From positions 2,294,001 through 2,358,000 of the forward strand of contig JAUIMM010000550.1 in assembly GCA_031769625.1 (NCBI GenBank): 64,000 nucleotides of DNA. The letters are read 5' to 3'. The translations under genes and the position numbers were made by a program. Positions 55,191-63,939 of this stretch are shown here, piece after piece. Numbering within the stretch: position 1 is the first letter of the stretch; each line of letters opens with the position of its first letter. The DNA comes from Taudactylus pleione. Its lineage: Eukaryota > Chordata > Amphibia > Anura > Myobatrachidae. The notes under the pieces were generated by a model that was not told the DNA's origin, ran no database searches, and saw only the letters and a program-made list of their open reading frames with translations.

Positions 55191-55263
55191 GGGCCAGTGG
55201 CGCAATGGATAACGCGTCTGACAACGGATCAGAAGATTGTAGGTTCGACTCCTACCTGGCTCG
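55191..55263 (+). tRNA. tRNA-Arg-ACG: tRNA-Arg(ACG), U33 lost (class A)
   Basis: Loop CAACGGA with all stems sound, unlike its copy at 46519. Confidence 0.75.
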
Positions 55264-55271
55264 CTTAAATT

Positions 55272-55343
55272 GCCGTGATTGTATAGTAGTTAGTACTCTG
55301 CGTTGTGGCTGCAGCAACCCCATTTCGAAAACGGGTCACAGCA
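55272..55343 (+). pseudogene. tRNA-His relic (H4)
   Basis: Typical H4. Confidence 0.7.
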
Positions 55344-55768
55344 TTTTGATTTTGTTTCACAATCATCCATTTTTTCACAATACTGAATCTTAAGAAAATT
55401 TCAGAAAGTAAGCAGATTCTTTGAAGGTGCTTGCACTATTTGTGTTTAATGCTTATTATAAAGCTATCTTAACATGCTTTGAATAATTTAATTGTGAATT
55501 ATTGTACTAAAGGACTGGGAATTTGACATAAATTCTGGAATTCAGGAAAGAAGAATGTTTGGGCTCTGTCTGAGTAAGTTCATCACATTTTTTAAAGATC
55601 TTTTAGCAGTCACAAGGATTATTGTACCTAAAACGTTTTTGGGAAACAATCCCTGCAGATAGTGTACAGTCAATTTCCAAAATGTGATTCTGTATATACT
55701 TCAATAACCATAAAACTCCAAAACTGGCTCAAAAACAGGAAAGACACTTCAATTACTACAGGGCACCT

Positions 55769-55841
55769 GTGCCAGTGGCGCAATGGATATCGTGTCTGAC
55801 TACGGATCATAAGTTTGTAGGTTCGACTCCTATCTGGCTCG
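55769..55841 (+). tRNA. tRNA-Arg-ACG: tRNA-Arg(ACG), degraded (class B)
   Basis: GTGCCAG and GGATATCG, as in 47097. Confidence 0.5.
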
Positions 55842-55849
55842 CTTAAATT

Positions 55850-55921
55850 GACGTGATCGTATAGTGGTTAGTACTCTGCGTTGTGGCAGCAGCAACCCCG
55901 GTTCAAATCCTGGTCACGGCA
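55850..55921 (+). pseudogene. tRNA-His relic, GTG
   Basis: A2.G71, G31.A39 (AGCAG), C52-62 region CCTGG; T loop TTCAAAT. Confidence 0.65.
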
Positions 55922-56347
55922 TTTTGATTTTGTTTCTCAATCATCCATTTTTTCACAATACTGAATCTTAAGAAAATTTCAGAAAGTAAGCAGATTCTTT
56001 GAAGGTGCTTGCACTATTTGTGTTTAATGCTTATTATAAAGCTATCTTAACATGCTTTGAATAATTTAATTGTGAATTATTGTACTAAAGTACTGGGAAT
56101 TTGACATAAATTCTAGAATTCAGGAAAGAAGAATGTTTGGGCTTCCTTCTGATTAAGTTCATCACATTTTTGAAATATCTTTTAGCAGTCACAATTATTA
56201 TTTTACCTAAAACGTTTTTGGGAAACAATCCCTGCAGATAGTGTACAGTCAATTTCCAAAATGTGATTCTGTATATACTTCAATAACCATAAAACTTTAA
56301 AACAGGCTCAAAAACAGGAAAGACTCTTCAATTGCTACAAGACACCT

Positions 56348-56419
56348 GGGACAGTGGGCAATGGATAACGCGTCTGACTACGGATCAGAAGATTGTAGGT
56401 TCGACTCCTACCTGGCTCG
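56348..56419 (+). pseudogene. tRNA-Arg-like, ACG, GGGACAG (A-short)
   Basis: Copy of 47676. Confidence 0.65.
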
Positions 56420-56427
56420 CTTAAATT

Positions 56428-56499
56428 GCCGTGATTGTATAGTATTTAGTACTCTGCGTTGTGGCTGCAGCAACCCCATTTTGAAAACGGGTCACAGCA
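56428..56499 (+). pseudogene. tRNA-His relic (H4)
   Basis: TAGTATTTAG, T loop TTTG, as in 47756. Confidence 0.75.
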
Positions 56500-56924
56500 T
56501 TTTGATTTTGTTTCACAATCATCCATTTTTTCACAATACTGAATCTTAAGAAAATTTCAGAAAGTAAGCAGATTCTTTGAAGGTGCTTGCACTATTTGTG
56601 TTTAATGCTTATTATAAAGCTATCTTAACATGCTTTGAATAATTTAATTGTGAATTATTGTACTAAAGGACAGGGAATTTGACATAAATTCTGGAATTCA
56701 GGAAAGAAGAATGTTTGGGCTCTGTCTGAGTAAGTTCATCACATTTTTTAAAGATCTTTTAGCAGTCACAAGGATTATTTTACCTAAAACGTTTTTGGGA
56801 AACAATCCCTGCAGATAGTGTACAGTCAATTTCCAAAATGTGATTCTGTATATACTTCAATAACCATAAAACTCTAAAACTGGCTCAAAAACAGGAAAGA
56901 CACTTCAATTACTACAGGGCACCT

Positions 56925-56997
56925 GGGCCAGTGGCGCAATGGATAACGTGTCTGACTACGGATCATAAGTTTGTAGGTTCGACTCCTACCTGGCTCG
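56925..56997 (+). tRNA. tRNA-Arg-ACG: tRNA-Arg(ACG), one stem mismatch (class B)
   Basis: Standard class B. Confidence 0.6.
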
Positions 56998-57005
56998 CTT
57001 AAATT

Positions 57006-57077
57006 GACGTGATCGTATAGTGGTTAGTACTCTGCGTTGTGGCCGCAGCAACCCTGGTTCGAAAACGGGTCACAGCA
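57006..57077 (+). pseudogene. tRNA-His relic (H2)
   Basis: CCTGG/ACGGG T stem. Confidence 0.75.
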
Positions 57078-57502
57078 TTTTGATTTTGTTTCACAATCAT
57101 CCATTTTTTCACAATACTGAATCTTAAGAAAATTTCAGAAAGTAAGCAGATTCTTTGAAGGTGCTTGCACTATTTGTGTTTAATGCTTATTATAAAGCTA
57201 TGTTAACATGCTTTGAATAATTTAATTGTGAATTATTGTACTAAAGGACTGGGAATTTGACATAAATTCTGGAATTCAGGAAAGAAGAATGTTTGGGCTC
57301 TGTCTGAGTAAGTTCATTACATTTTTTAAAGATCTTTTAGCAGTCACAAGGATTATTGTACCTAAAACATTTTTGGGAAACAATCCCTGCAGATAGTGTA
57401 CAGTCAATTTCCAAAATGTGATTCTGTATATACTTCAATAACCATAAAACTTTACAACAGGCTCAAAAACAGGAAAGACTCTTCAATTGCTACAAGACAC
57501 CT

Positions 57503-57574
57503 GGGACAGTGGGCAATGGATAACGCGTCTGACTATAGATCAGAAGATTGTAGGTTCGACTCCTACCTGGCTCG
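57503..57574 (+). pseudogene. tRNA-Arg-like, anticodon ATA (class D)
   Basis: Copy of 48831 with normal GGATAA D loop. Confidence 0.75.
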
Positions 57575-57582
57575 CTTAAATT

Positions 57583-57654
57583 GCCATGATTGTATAGTAG
57601 TTAGTACTCTGCGTTGTGGCTGCAGAAACCCCATTTCGAAAACGGGTCACAGCA
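57583..57654 (+). pseudogene. tRNA-His relic (H4)
   Basis: GCCATGA, variable loop AAAC. Confidence 0.75.
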
Positions 57655-58080
57655 TTTTGATTTTGTTTCACAATCATCCATTTTTTCACAATACTGAATC
57701 TTAAGAAAATTTCAGAAAGTAAGCAGATTCTTTGAAGGTGCTTGCACTATTTGTGTTTAATGCTTATTATAAAGCTATCTTAACATGCTTTGAATAATTT
57801 AATTGTGAATTATTGTACTAAAGGACTGGGAATTTGACATAAATTCTAGAATTCAGGAAAGAAGAATGTTTGGGCTCTGTCTGAGTAAGTTCATCACATT
57901 TTTTAAAGATCTTTTAGCAGTCACAAGGATTATTTTACCTAAAACGTTTTTGGGAAGCAATCCCTGCAGATAGTGTACAGTCAATTTCCAAAATGTGATT
58001 CTGTATATACTTCAATAACCATAAAACTCTGAAAAAAGGCTCAAAAACAGGAAAGACGCTTCAATTACTACAAAACACGT

Positions 58081-58152
58081 GGGCCAGTGGGCAATGGATA
58101 ACGCGTCTGACTACGGATCAGAAGATTGTAGGTTTGACTCCTACCTGGCTTG
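58081..58152 (+). pseudogene. tRNA-Arg(ACG), D arm one base short (A-short)
   Basis: TTTGACT and G1.U72; its copy at 49409 carries ATG instead of ACG. Confidence 0.6.
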
Positions 58153-58160
58153 CTTAAATT

Positions 58161-58232
58161 GCCGTGATTGTATAGTAGTTAGTACTCTGCGTTGTGGCTG
58201 CAGCAACCCCATTTCGAAAACGGGTCACAGCA
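58161..58232 (+). pseudogene. tRNA-His relic (H4)
   Basis: Typical H4. Confidence 0.7.
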
Positions 58233-58658
58233 TTTTGATTTTGTTTCACAATCATCCATTTTTTCACAATACTGAATCTTAAGAAAATTTCAGAAAGTAA
58301 GCAGATTCTTTGAAGGTGCTTGCACTATTTGTGTTTAATGCTTATTATAAAGCTATCTTAACATGCTTTGAATAATTTAATTGTGAATTATTGTACTAAA
58401 GGACTGGGAATTTGACATAAATTCTGGAATTCAGGAAAGAAGAATGTTTGGGCTCTGTCTGAGTAAGTTCATCACATTTTTTAAAGATCTTTTAGCAGTC
58501 ACAAGGATTATTTTACCTAAAACGTTTTTGGGAAATAATCCCTGCAGATAGTGTACAGTCAATTACCAAAATGTGATTCTGTATATACTTCAATAACCAT
58601 AAAATTCTGAAAACAGGCTCAAAAACAGGAAAGACACTTCAATTACTACAAGACACCC

Positions 58659-58730
58659 AGGACAGTGGGCAATGGATAACGTGTCAGACTATGGATCTGT
58701 AGATTGTAGGTTCGACTCCTACCTGGCTCG
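58659..58730 (+). pseudogene. tRNA-Arg-like, anticodon ATG (class C)
   Basis: AGGACAG and TCAGA, as in 49986. Confidence 0.72.
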
Positions 58731-58738
58731 CTTAAATT

Positions 58739-58810
58739 GCCGTGATCGTATAGTGGTTAGTACTCTGCGTTGTGGCCGCTGCAACCCCGGTTCAAATCCG
58801 GGTCACGGCA
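58739..58810 (+). tRNA. tRNA-His-GTG: tRNA-His(GTG), one mismatch
   Basis: U28.U42; TTCAAAT. Confidence 0.75.
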
Positions 58811-59236
58811 TTTTGATTTTGTTTCTCAATCATCCATTTTTTCACAATACTGAATCTTAAGAAAATTTCAGAAAGTAAGCAGATTCTTTGAATGTGCTTG
58901 CACTATTTGTGTTTAATGCTTATTATAAAGCTATCTTAACATGCTTTGAATAATTTAATTGTGAATTATTGTACTAAAGTACTTGGAATTTGACATAAAT
59001 TCTGGAATTCAGAAAAGAGGAATGTTTGGGCTCTGTCAGAGTAAGTTCATCACATTTTTTAAAGATCTTTTAGCAGTCACAAGGATTATTTTACCTAAAA
59101 CGTTTTTGGGAAACAATCCCTGCAGATAGTGTACAGTCAATTTCCAAAATGTGATTCTGTATATACTTCAATAACCATAAAATTCTGAAAACAGGCTCAA
59201 AAACAGGAAAGACACTTCAATTACTACAAGACACCT

Positions 59237-59308
59237 GGGACAGTGGGCAATGGATAACGTGTCTGACTATGGATCTGTAGATTGTAGGTTCTACTCCTAC
59301 CTGGCTCA
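59237..59308 (+). pseudogene. tRNA-Arg-like, anticodon ATG (class C)
   Basis: TTCTACT; discriminator A. Confidence 0.8.
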
Positions 59309-59316
59309 CTTAAATT

Positions 59317-59388
59317 GCCGTGATCATATAGTGGTTAGTACTCTGCGTTGTGGCCGCAGCAACCCCGGTTCGAATCCGGGTCACGGCA
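59317..59388 (+). tRNA. tRNA-His-GTG: tRNA-His(GTG), one mismatch
   Basis: A10.C25. Confidence 0.75.
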
Positions 59389-59813
59389 TTTTGATTTTGT
59401 TTCTCAATCATCCATTTTTTCACAATACTGAATCTTAAGAAAATTTCAGAAAGTAAGCAGATTCTTTGAAGGTGCTTGCACTATTTGTGTTTAATGCTTA
59501 TTATAAACCTATCTTAACATGCTTTGAATAAATTAATTGTGAATTATTGTACTAAAGGACTGGGAATTTGACATAAATTCTGGAATTCAGGAAAGAAGAA
59601 TGTTTGGGCTCTGTCTGAGTAAGTTCATTACATTTTTGAAAGATCTTTTAGCAGTCACAAGGATTATTGTACCTAAAACGTTTTTGGGAAACAATCCCTG
59701 CAGATAGTGTACAGTCAATTTCCAAAATGTGATTCTGTAGATACTTCAATAACCATAAAACTTTAAAACAGGCTCAAAAACAGGAAAGACTCTTCAATTG
59801 CTACAAGACACCT

Positions 59814-59885
59814 GGGACAGTGGGCAATAGATAACGCGTCTGACTATAGATCAGAAGATTGTAGGTTCGACTCCTACCTAGCTCG
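59814..59885 (+). pseudogene. tRNA-Arg-like, anticodon ATA (class D)
   Basis: D loop AATAG and acceptor CTAGCTC. Confidence 0.8.
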
Positions 59886-59893
59886 CTTAAATT

Positions 59894-59965
59894 GCCGTGA
59901 TTGTATAGTAGTTAGTACTCTACGTTGTGGCTGCAGCAATCCCATTTCGAAAACGGGTCACAGCA
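59894..59965 (+). pseudogene. tRNA-His relic (H4)
   Basis: CTACG anticodon strand (A29.C41), variable loop CAAT. Confidence 0.77.
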
Positions 59966-60391
59966 TTTTGATTTTGTTTCACAATCATCCATTTTTTCAC
60001 AATACTGAATCTTAAGAAAATTTCAGAAAGTAAGCAGATTCTTTGAATGTGCTTGCACTATTTGTGTTTAATGCTTATTATAAAGCTATCTTAACATGCT
60101 TTGAATAATTTAATTGTGAATTATTGTACTAAAGTACTGGGAATTTGACATAAATTCTAGAATTCAGGAAAGAAGAATGTTTGGGCTTCCTTCTGAGTAA
60201 GTTCATCACATTTTTGAAATATCTTTTAGCAGTCACAATTATTATTTTACCTAAAACGTTTTTGGGAAACAATCCCTGCAGATAGTCTACAGTCAATTTC
60301 CAAAATGTGATTCTGTATATACTTCAATAACCATAAAACTCTGAAAATAGGCTCAAAAACAGGAAAGACACTTCAATTACAAAAAACACGT

Positions 60392-60464
60392 GGGCCAGTG
60401 GCGCAATGGATAACGCGTCTGACTACGGATCAGAAGATTGTAGGTTCGACTCCTACCTGGCTCG
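60392..60464 (+). tRNA. tRNA-Arg-ACG: tRNA-Arg(ACG), intact, consensus
   Basis: No departure from consensus; leader slightly changed (TACAAAAAACACG region). Confidence 0.96.
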
Positions 60465-60472
60465 CTTATATT

Positions 60473-60544
60473 GCCGTGATCGTATAGTGGTTACTACTCT
60501 GCGTTGTGGCCGCAGCAACCCTGGTTCGAATCCGGGTCGCGGCA
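60473..60544 (+). tRNA. tRNA-His-GTG: tRNA-His(GTG), near intact
   Basis: CTAC for GTAC alters only the weak 13-22 position; U5.G68 and U51.G63 wobbles. Confidence 0.87.
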
Positions 60545-60970
60545 TTTTGATTTTGTTTCTCAGTCATCCATTTTTTCACAATACTGAATCTTAAGAAAAT
60601 TTCAGAAAATAAGCAGATTCTTTGAAGGTGCTTGCACTATTTGTGTTTAATGCTTATTATAAAGCTATCTTAACATGCTTTGAATAATTTAATTGTGAAT
60701 TATTGTACTAAAGTACTTGGAATTTGACATAAATTCTAGAATTCAGAAAAAAAGAATGTTTGGGCTCTGTCAGAGTAAGTTCATCACATTTTTTAAAGAT
60801 CTTTTAGCAGTCACAAGGATTATTTTACCTAAAACGTTTTTGGGAAACAATCCCTGCAGATAGTGTACAGTCAATTTTCAAAATGTGATTCTGTATATAC
60901 TTCAATAACCATAAAATTCTGAAAACAGGCTCAAAAACAGGAAAGACACTTCAATTACTACAAGACACCC

Positions 60971-61042
60971 GCGACAGTGGGCAATGGATAACGTGTCTGA
61001 CTATGGATCTGTAGATTGTAGGTTCTACTCCTACCTGGCTCA
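60971..61042 (+). pseudogene. tRNA-Arg-like, anticodon ATG (class C)
   Basis: GCGACAG acceptor; TTCTACT; discriminator A. Confidence 0.8.
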
Positions 61043-61050
61043 CTTAAATT

Positions 61051-61122
61051 GCCGTGATCATATAGTGGTTAGTACTCTGCGTTGTGGCCGCAGCAACCCC
61101 GGTTCGAGTCCGGGACACGGCA
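61051..61122 (+). tRNA. tRNA-His-GTG: tRNA-His(GTG), two mismatches
   Basis: A10.C25 and A7.A66 (ACACGGC); T loop TTCGAGT. Confidence 0.6.
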
Positions 61123-61547
61123 TTTTGATTTTGTTTCTCAATCATCCATTTTTTCACAATACTGAATCTTAAGAAAATTTCAGAAAGTAAGCAGATTCTT
61201 TGAAGGTGCTTGCACTATTTGTGTTTAATGCTTATTATAAAGCTATCTTAACATGCTTTGAATAATTTAATTGTGAATTATTGTACTAAAGGACTGGGAA
61301 TTTGACATAAATTCTGGAATTCAGGAAAGAAGAATGTTTGGGCTCTGTCTGAGTAAGTTCATCACATTTTTTAAAGATCTTTTAGCAGTCACAAGGATTA
61401 TTGTACCTAAAACGTTTTTGGGAAACAATCCCTGCAGATAGTGTACAGTCAATTTCCAAAATGTGATTCTGTATATACTTCAATAACCATAAAACTCCAA
61501 AACTGGCTCAAAAACAGGAAAGACACTTCAATTACTACAGGGCACCT

Positions 61548-61620
61548 GGGCCAGTGGCGCAATGGATATTGTGTCTGACTACGGATCATAAGTTTGTAGG
61601 TTCGACTCCTACCTGGCTCG
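61548..61620 (+). tRNA. tRNA-Arg-ACG: tRNA-Arg(ACG), degraded (class B)
   Basis: GGATATTGTG D arm; normal GGGCCAG acceptor. Confidence 0.52.
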
Positions 61621-61628
61621 CTTAAATT

Positions 61629-61700
61629 GACATGATTGTATAGTGGTTAGTACTCTGCGTTGTGGCCGCAGCAACCCCGGTTCAAATCCGGGTCACGGCA
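61629..61700 (+). pseudogene. tRNA-His, damaged acceptor, GTG
   Basis: GACATGA gives A2.G71 and A4.C69; T arm and anticodon arm sound. Confidence 0.62.
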
Positions 61701-62126
61701 TTTTGATTTTGTTTCTCAATCATCCATTTTTTCACAATACTGAATCTTAAGAAAATTTCAGAAAGTAAGCAGATTCTTTGAAGGTGCTTGCACTATTTGT
61801 GTTTAATGCTTATTATAAAGCTATCTTAACATGCTTTGAATAATTTAATTGTGAGTTATTGTACTAAAGTACTGGGAATTTGACATAAATTCTAGAATTC
61901 AGGAAAGAAGAATGTTTGGGCTTCCTTCTGAGTAAGTTCATCACATTTTTGAAATATCTTTTAGCAGTCACAATTATTATTTTACCTAAAACGTTTTTGG
62001 GAAACAATCCCTGCAGATAGTGTACAGTCAATTTCCAAAATGTGATTCTGTATATACTTCAATAACCATAAAACTTTAAAACAGGCTCAAAAACAGGAAA
62101 GACTCTTCAATTGCTACAAGACACCT

Positions 62127-62198
62127 GGAACAGTGGGCAATGGATAACGCGTCTGACTATAGATCAGAAGATTGTAGGTTCGACTCCTACCTGGCTCG
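62127..62198 (+). pseudogene. tRNA-Arg-like, anticodon ATA (class D)
   Basis: GGAACAG acceptor. Confidence 0.78.
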
Positions 62199-62206
62199 CT
62201 TAAATT

Positions 62207-62278
62207 GCCGTGATTGTTTAGTAGTTAGTACTCTGCGTTGTGGCTGCAGCAACCCCATTTCGAAAACGGGTCACAGCA
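62207..62278 (+). pseudogene. tRNA-His relic (H4)
   Basis: D stem GTTTAG. Confidence 0.75.
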
Positions 62279-62703
62279 TTTTGATTTTGTTTCACAATCT
62301 TCCATTTTTTCACAATACTGAATCTTAAGAAAATTTCAGAAAGTAAGCAGATTCTTTGAAGGTGCTTGCACTATTTGTGTTTAATGCTTATTATAAAGCT
62401 ATATTAACATGCTTTGAATAATTTAATTGTGAATTATTGTACTAAAGGACAGGGAATTTGACATAAATTCTGGAATTCAGGAAAGAAGAATGTTTGGGCT
62501 CTGTCGGAGTAAGTTCATCACATTTTTTAAAGATCTTTTAGCAGTCACAAGGATTATTTTACCTAAAACGTTTTTGGGAAACAATCCCTGCAGATAGTGT
62601 ACAGTCAATTTCCAAAATGTGATTCTGTATAAACTTCAATAACCATAAAACTCCAAAACTGGCTCAAAAACAGGAAAGACACTTCAATTACTACAGGGCA
62701 CCT

Positions 62704-62776
62704 GGGCCAGTGGCGCAATGGATAACGTGTCTGACTACGGATCATAAGTTTGTAGGTTCGACTCCTACCTGGCTTG
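62704..62776 (+). tRNA. tRNA-Arg-ACG: tRNA-Arg(ACG), one stem mismatch (class B)
   Basis: G1.U72 wobble in addition. Confidence 0.58.
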
Positions 62777-62784
62777 CTTAAATT

Positions 62785-62856
62785 GACGTGATCGTATAGT
62801 GGTTAGTACTCTGCGTTGCGGCCGCAGCAACCCTGGTTCGAAAACGGGTCACAGCA
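62785..62856 (+). pseudogene. tRNA-His relic (H2), anticodon GCG
   Basis: Loop TTGCGGC: the only His locus here without GTG; GCG would face Arg CGC. Acceptor and T stem are broken as usual for H2. Confidence 0.75.
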
Positions 62857-63281
62857 TTTTGATTTTGTTTCACAATCATCCATTTTTTCACAATACTGAA
62901 TCTTAAGAAAATTTCAGAAAGTAAGCAGATTCTTTGAAGGTGCTTGCACTATTTGTGTTTAATGCTTATTATAAAGCTATGTTAACATGCTTTGAATAAT
63001 TTAATTGTGAATTATTGTACTAAAGGACTGGGAATTTGACATAAATTCTGGAATTCACTAAAGAAGAATGTTTGGGCTCTGTCTGAGTAAGTTCATTACA
63101 TTTTTTAAAGATCTTTTAGCAGTCACAAGGATTATTGTACCTAAAACATTTTTGGGAAACAATCCCTGCAGATAGTGTACAGTCAATTTCCAAAATGTGA
63201 TTCTGTATATACTTCAATAACCATAAAACTTTACAACAGGCTCAAAAACAGGAAAGACTCTTCAATTGCTACAAGACACCT

Positions 63282-63353
63282 GGGACAGTGGGCAATGGAT
63301 AACGCGTCTGACTATAGATCAGAAGATTGTAGGTTCGACTCCTACCTGGCTCG
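63282..63353 (+). pseudogene. tRNA-Arg-like, anticodon ATA (class D)
   Basis: Typical class D. Confidence 0.75.
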
Positions 63354-63361
63354 CTTAAATT

Positions 63362-63433
63362 GCCGTGATTGTATAGTAGTTAGTACTCTGCGTTGTGGCT
63401 GCAGCAACCCCATTTCGAAAACGGGTCACAGCA
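63362..63433 (+). pseudogene. tRNA-His relic (H4)
   Basis: Typical H4. Confidence 0.7.
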
Positions 63434-63859
63434 TTTTGATTTTGTTTCACAATCATCCATTTTTTCACAATACTGAATCTTAAGAAAATTTCAGAAAGTA
63501 AGCAGATTCTTTGAAGGTGCTTGCACTATTTGTGTTTAATGCTTATTATAAAGCTATCTTAACATGCTTTGAATAATTTAATTGTGAATTATTGTACTAA
63601 AGGACTGGGAATTTGACATAAATTCTAGAATTCAGGAAAGAAGAATGTTTGGGCTCTGTCTGAGTAAGTTCATCACATTTTTTAAAGATCTTTTAGCAGT
63701 CACAAGGATTATTTTACCTAAAACGTTTTTGGGCAGCAATCCCTGCAGATAGTGTACAGTCAATTTCCAAAAGGTGATTCTGTATATACTTCAATAACCA
63801 TAAAACTCTGAAAAAAGGCTCAAAAACAGGAAAGACGCTTCAATTACTACAAAACACGT

Positions 63860-63931
63860 GGGCCAGTGGGCAATGGATAACGCGTCTGACTACGGATCAG
63901 AAGATTGTAGGTTTGACTCCTACCTGGCTCG
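63860..63931 (+). pseudogene. tRNA-Arg(ACG), D arm one base short (A-short)
   Basis: TTTGACT T loop. Confidence 0.6.
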
Positions 63932-63939
63932 CTTAAATT

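Larger units (their letters stand above)
54035..59236. repeat. Nine-unit copy of 45363-50564 (offset 8,672 bp)
   Basis: Nine consecutive units share class order and rare changes: CAACGGA anticodon loops at 46519 and 55191, GTGCCAG acceptors at 47097 and 55769, TTTACAACAGG spacers near 48779 and 57451. Confidence 0.85.

Noticed and set aside
267..63483. Recurring open frames of 62-102 codons on the + strand, one per unit, reading through the tRNA pair.
   Set aside because: They start at the ATGGAT of the tRNA D loop, run over both tRNAs and end at the same spacer TAA. Changes follow tRNA structure rather than codon positions, and no protein family is recognised.
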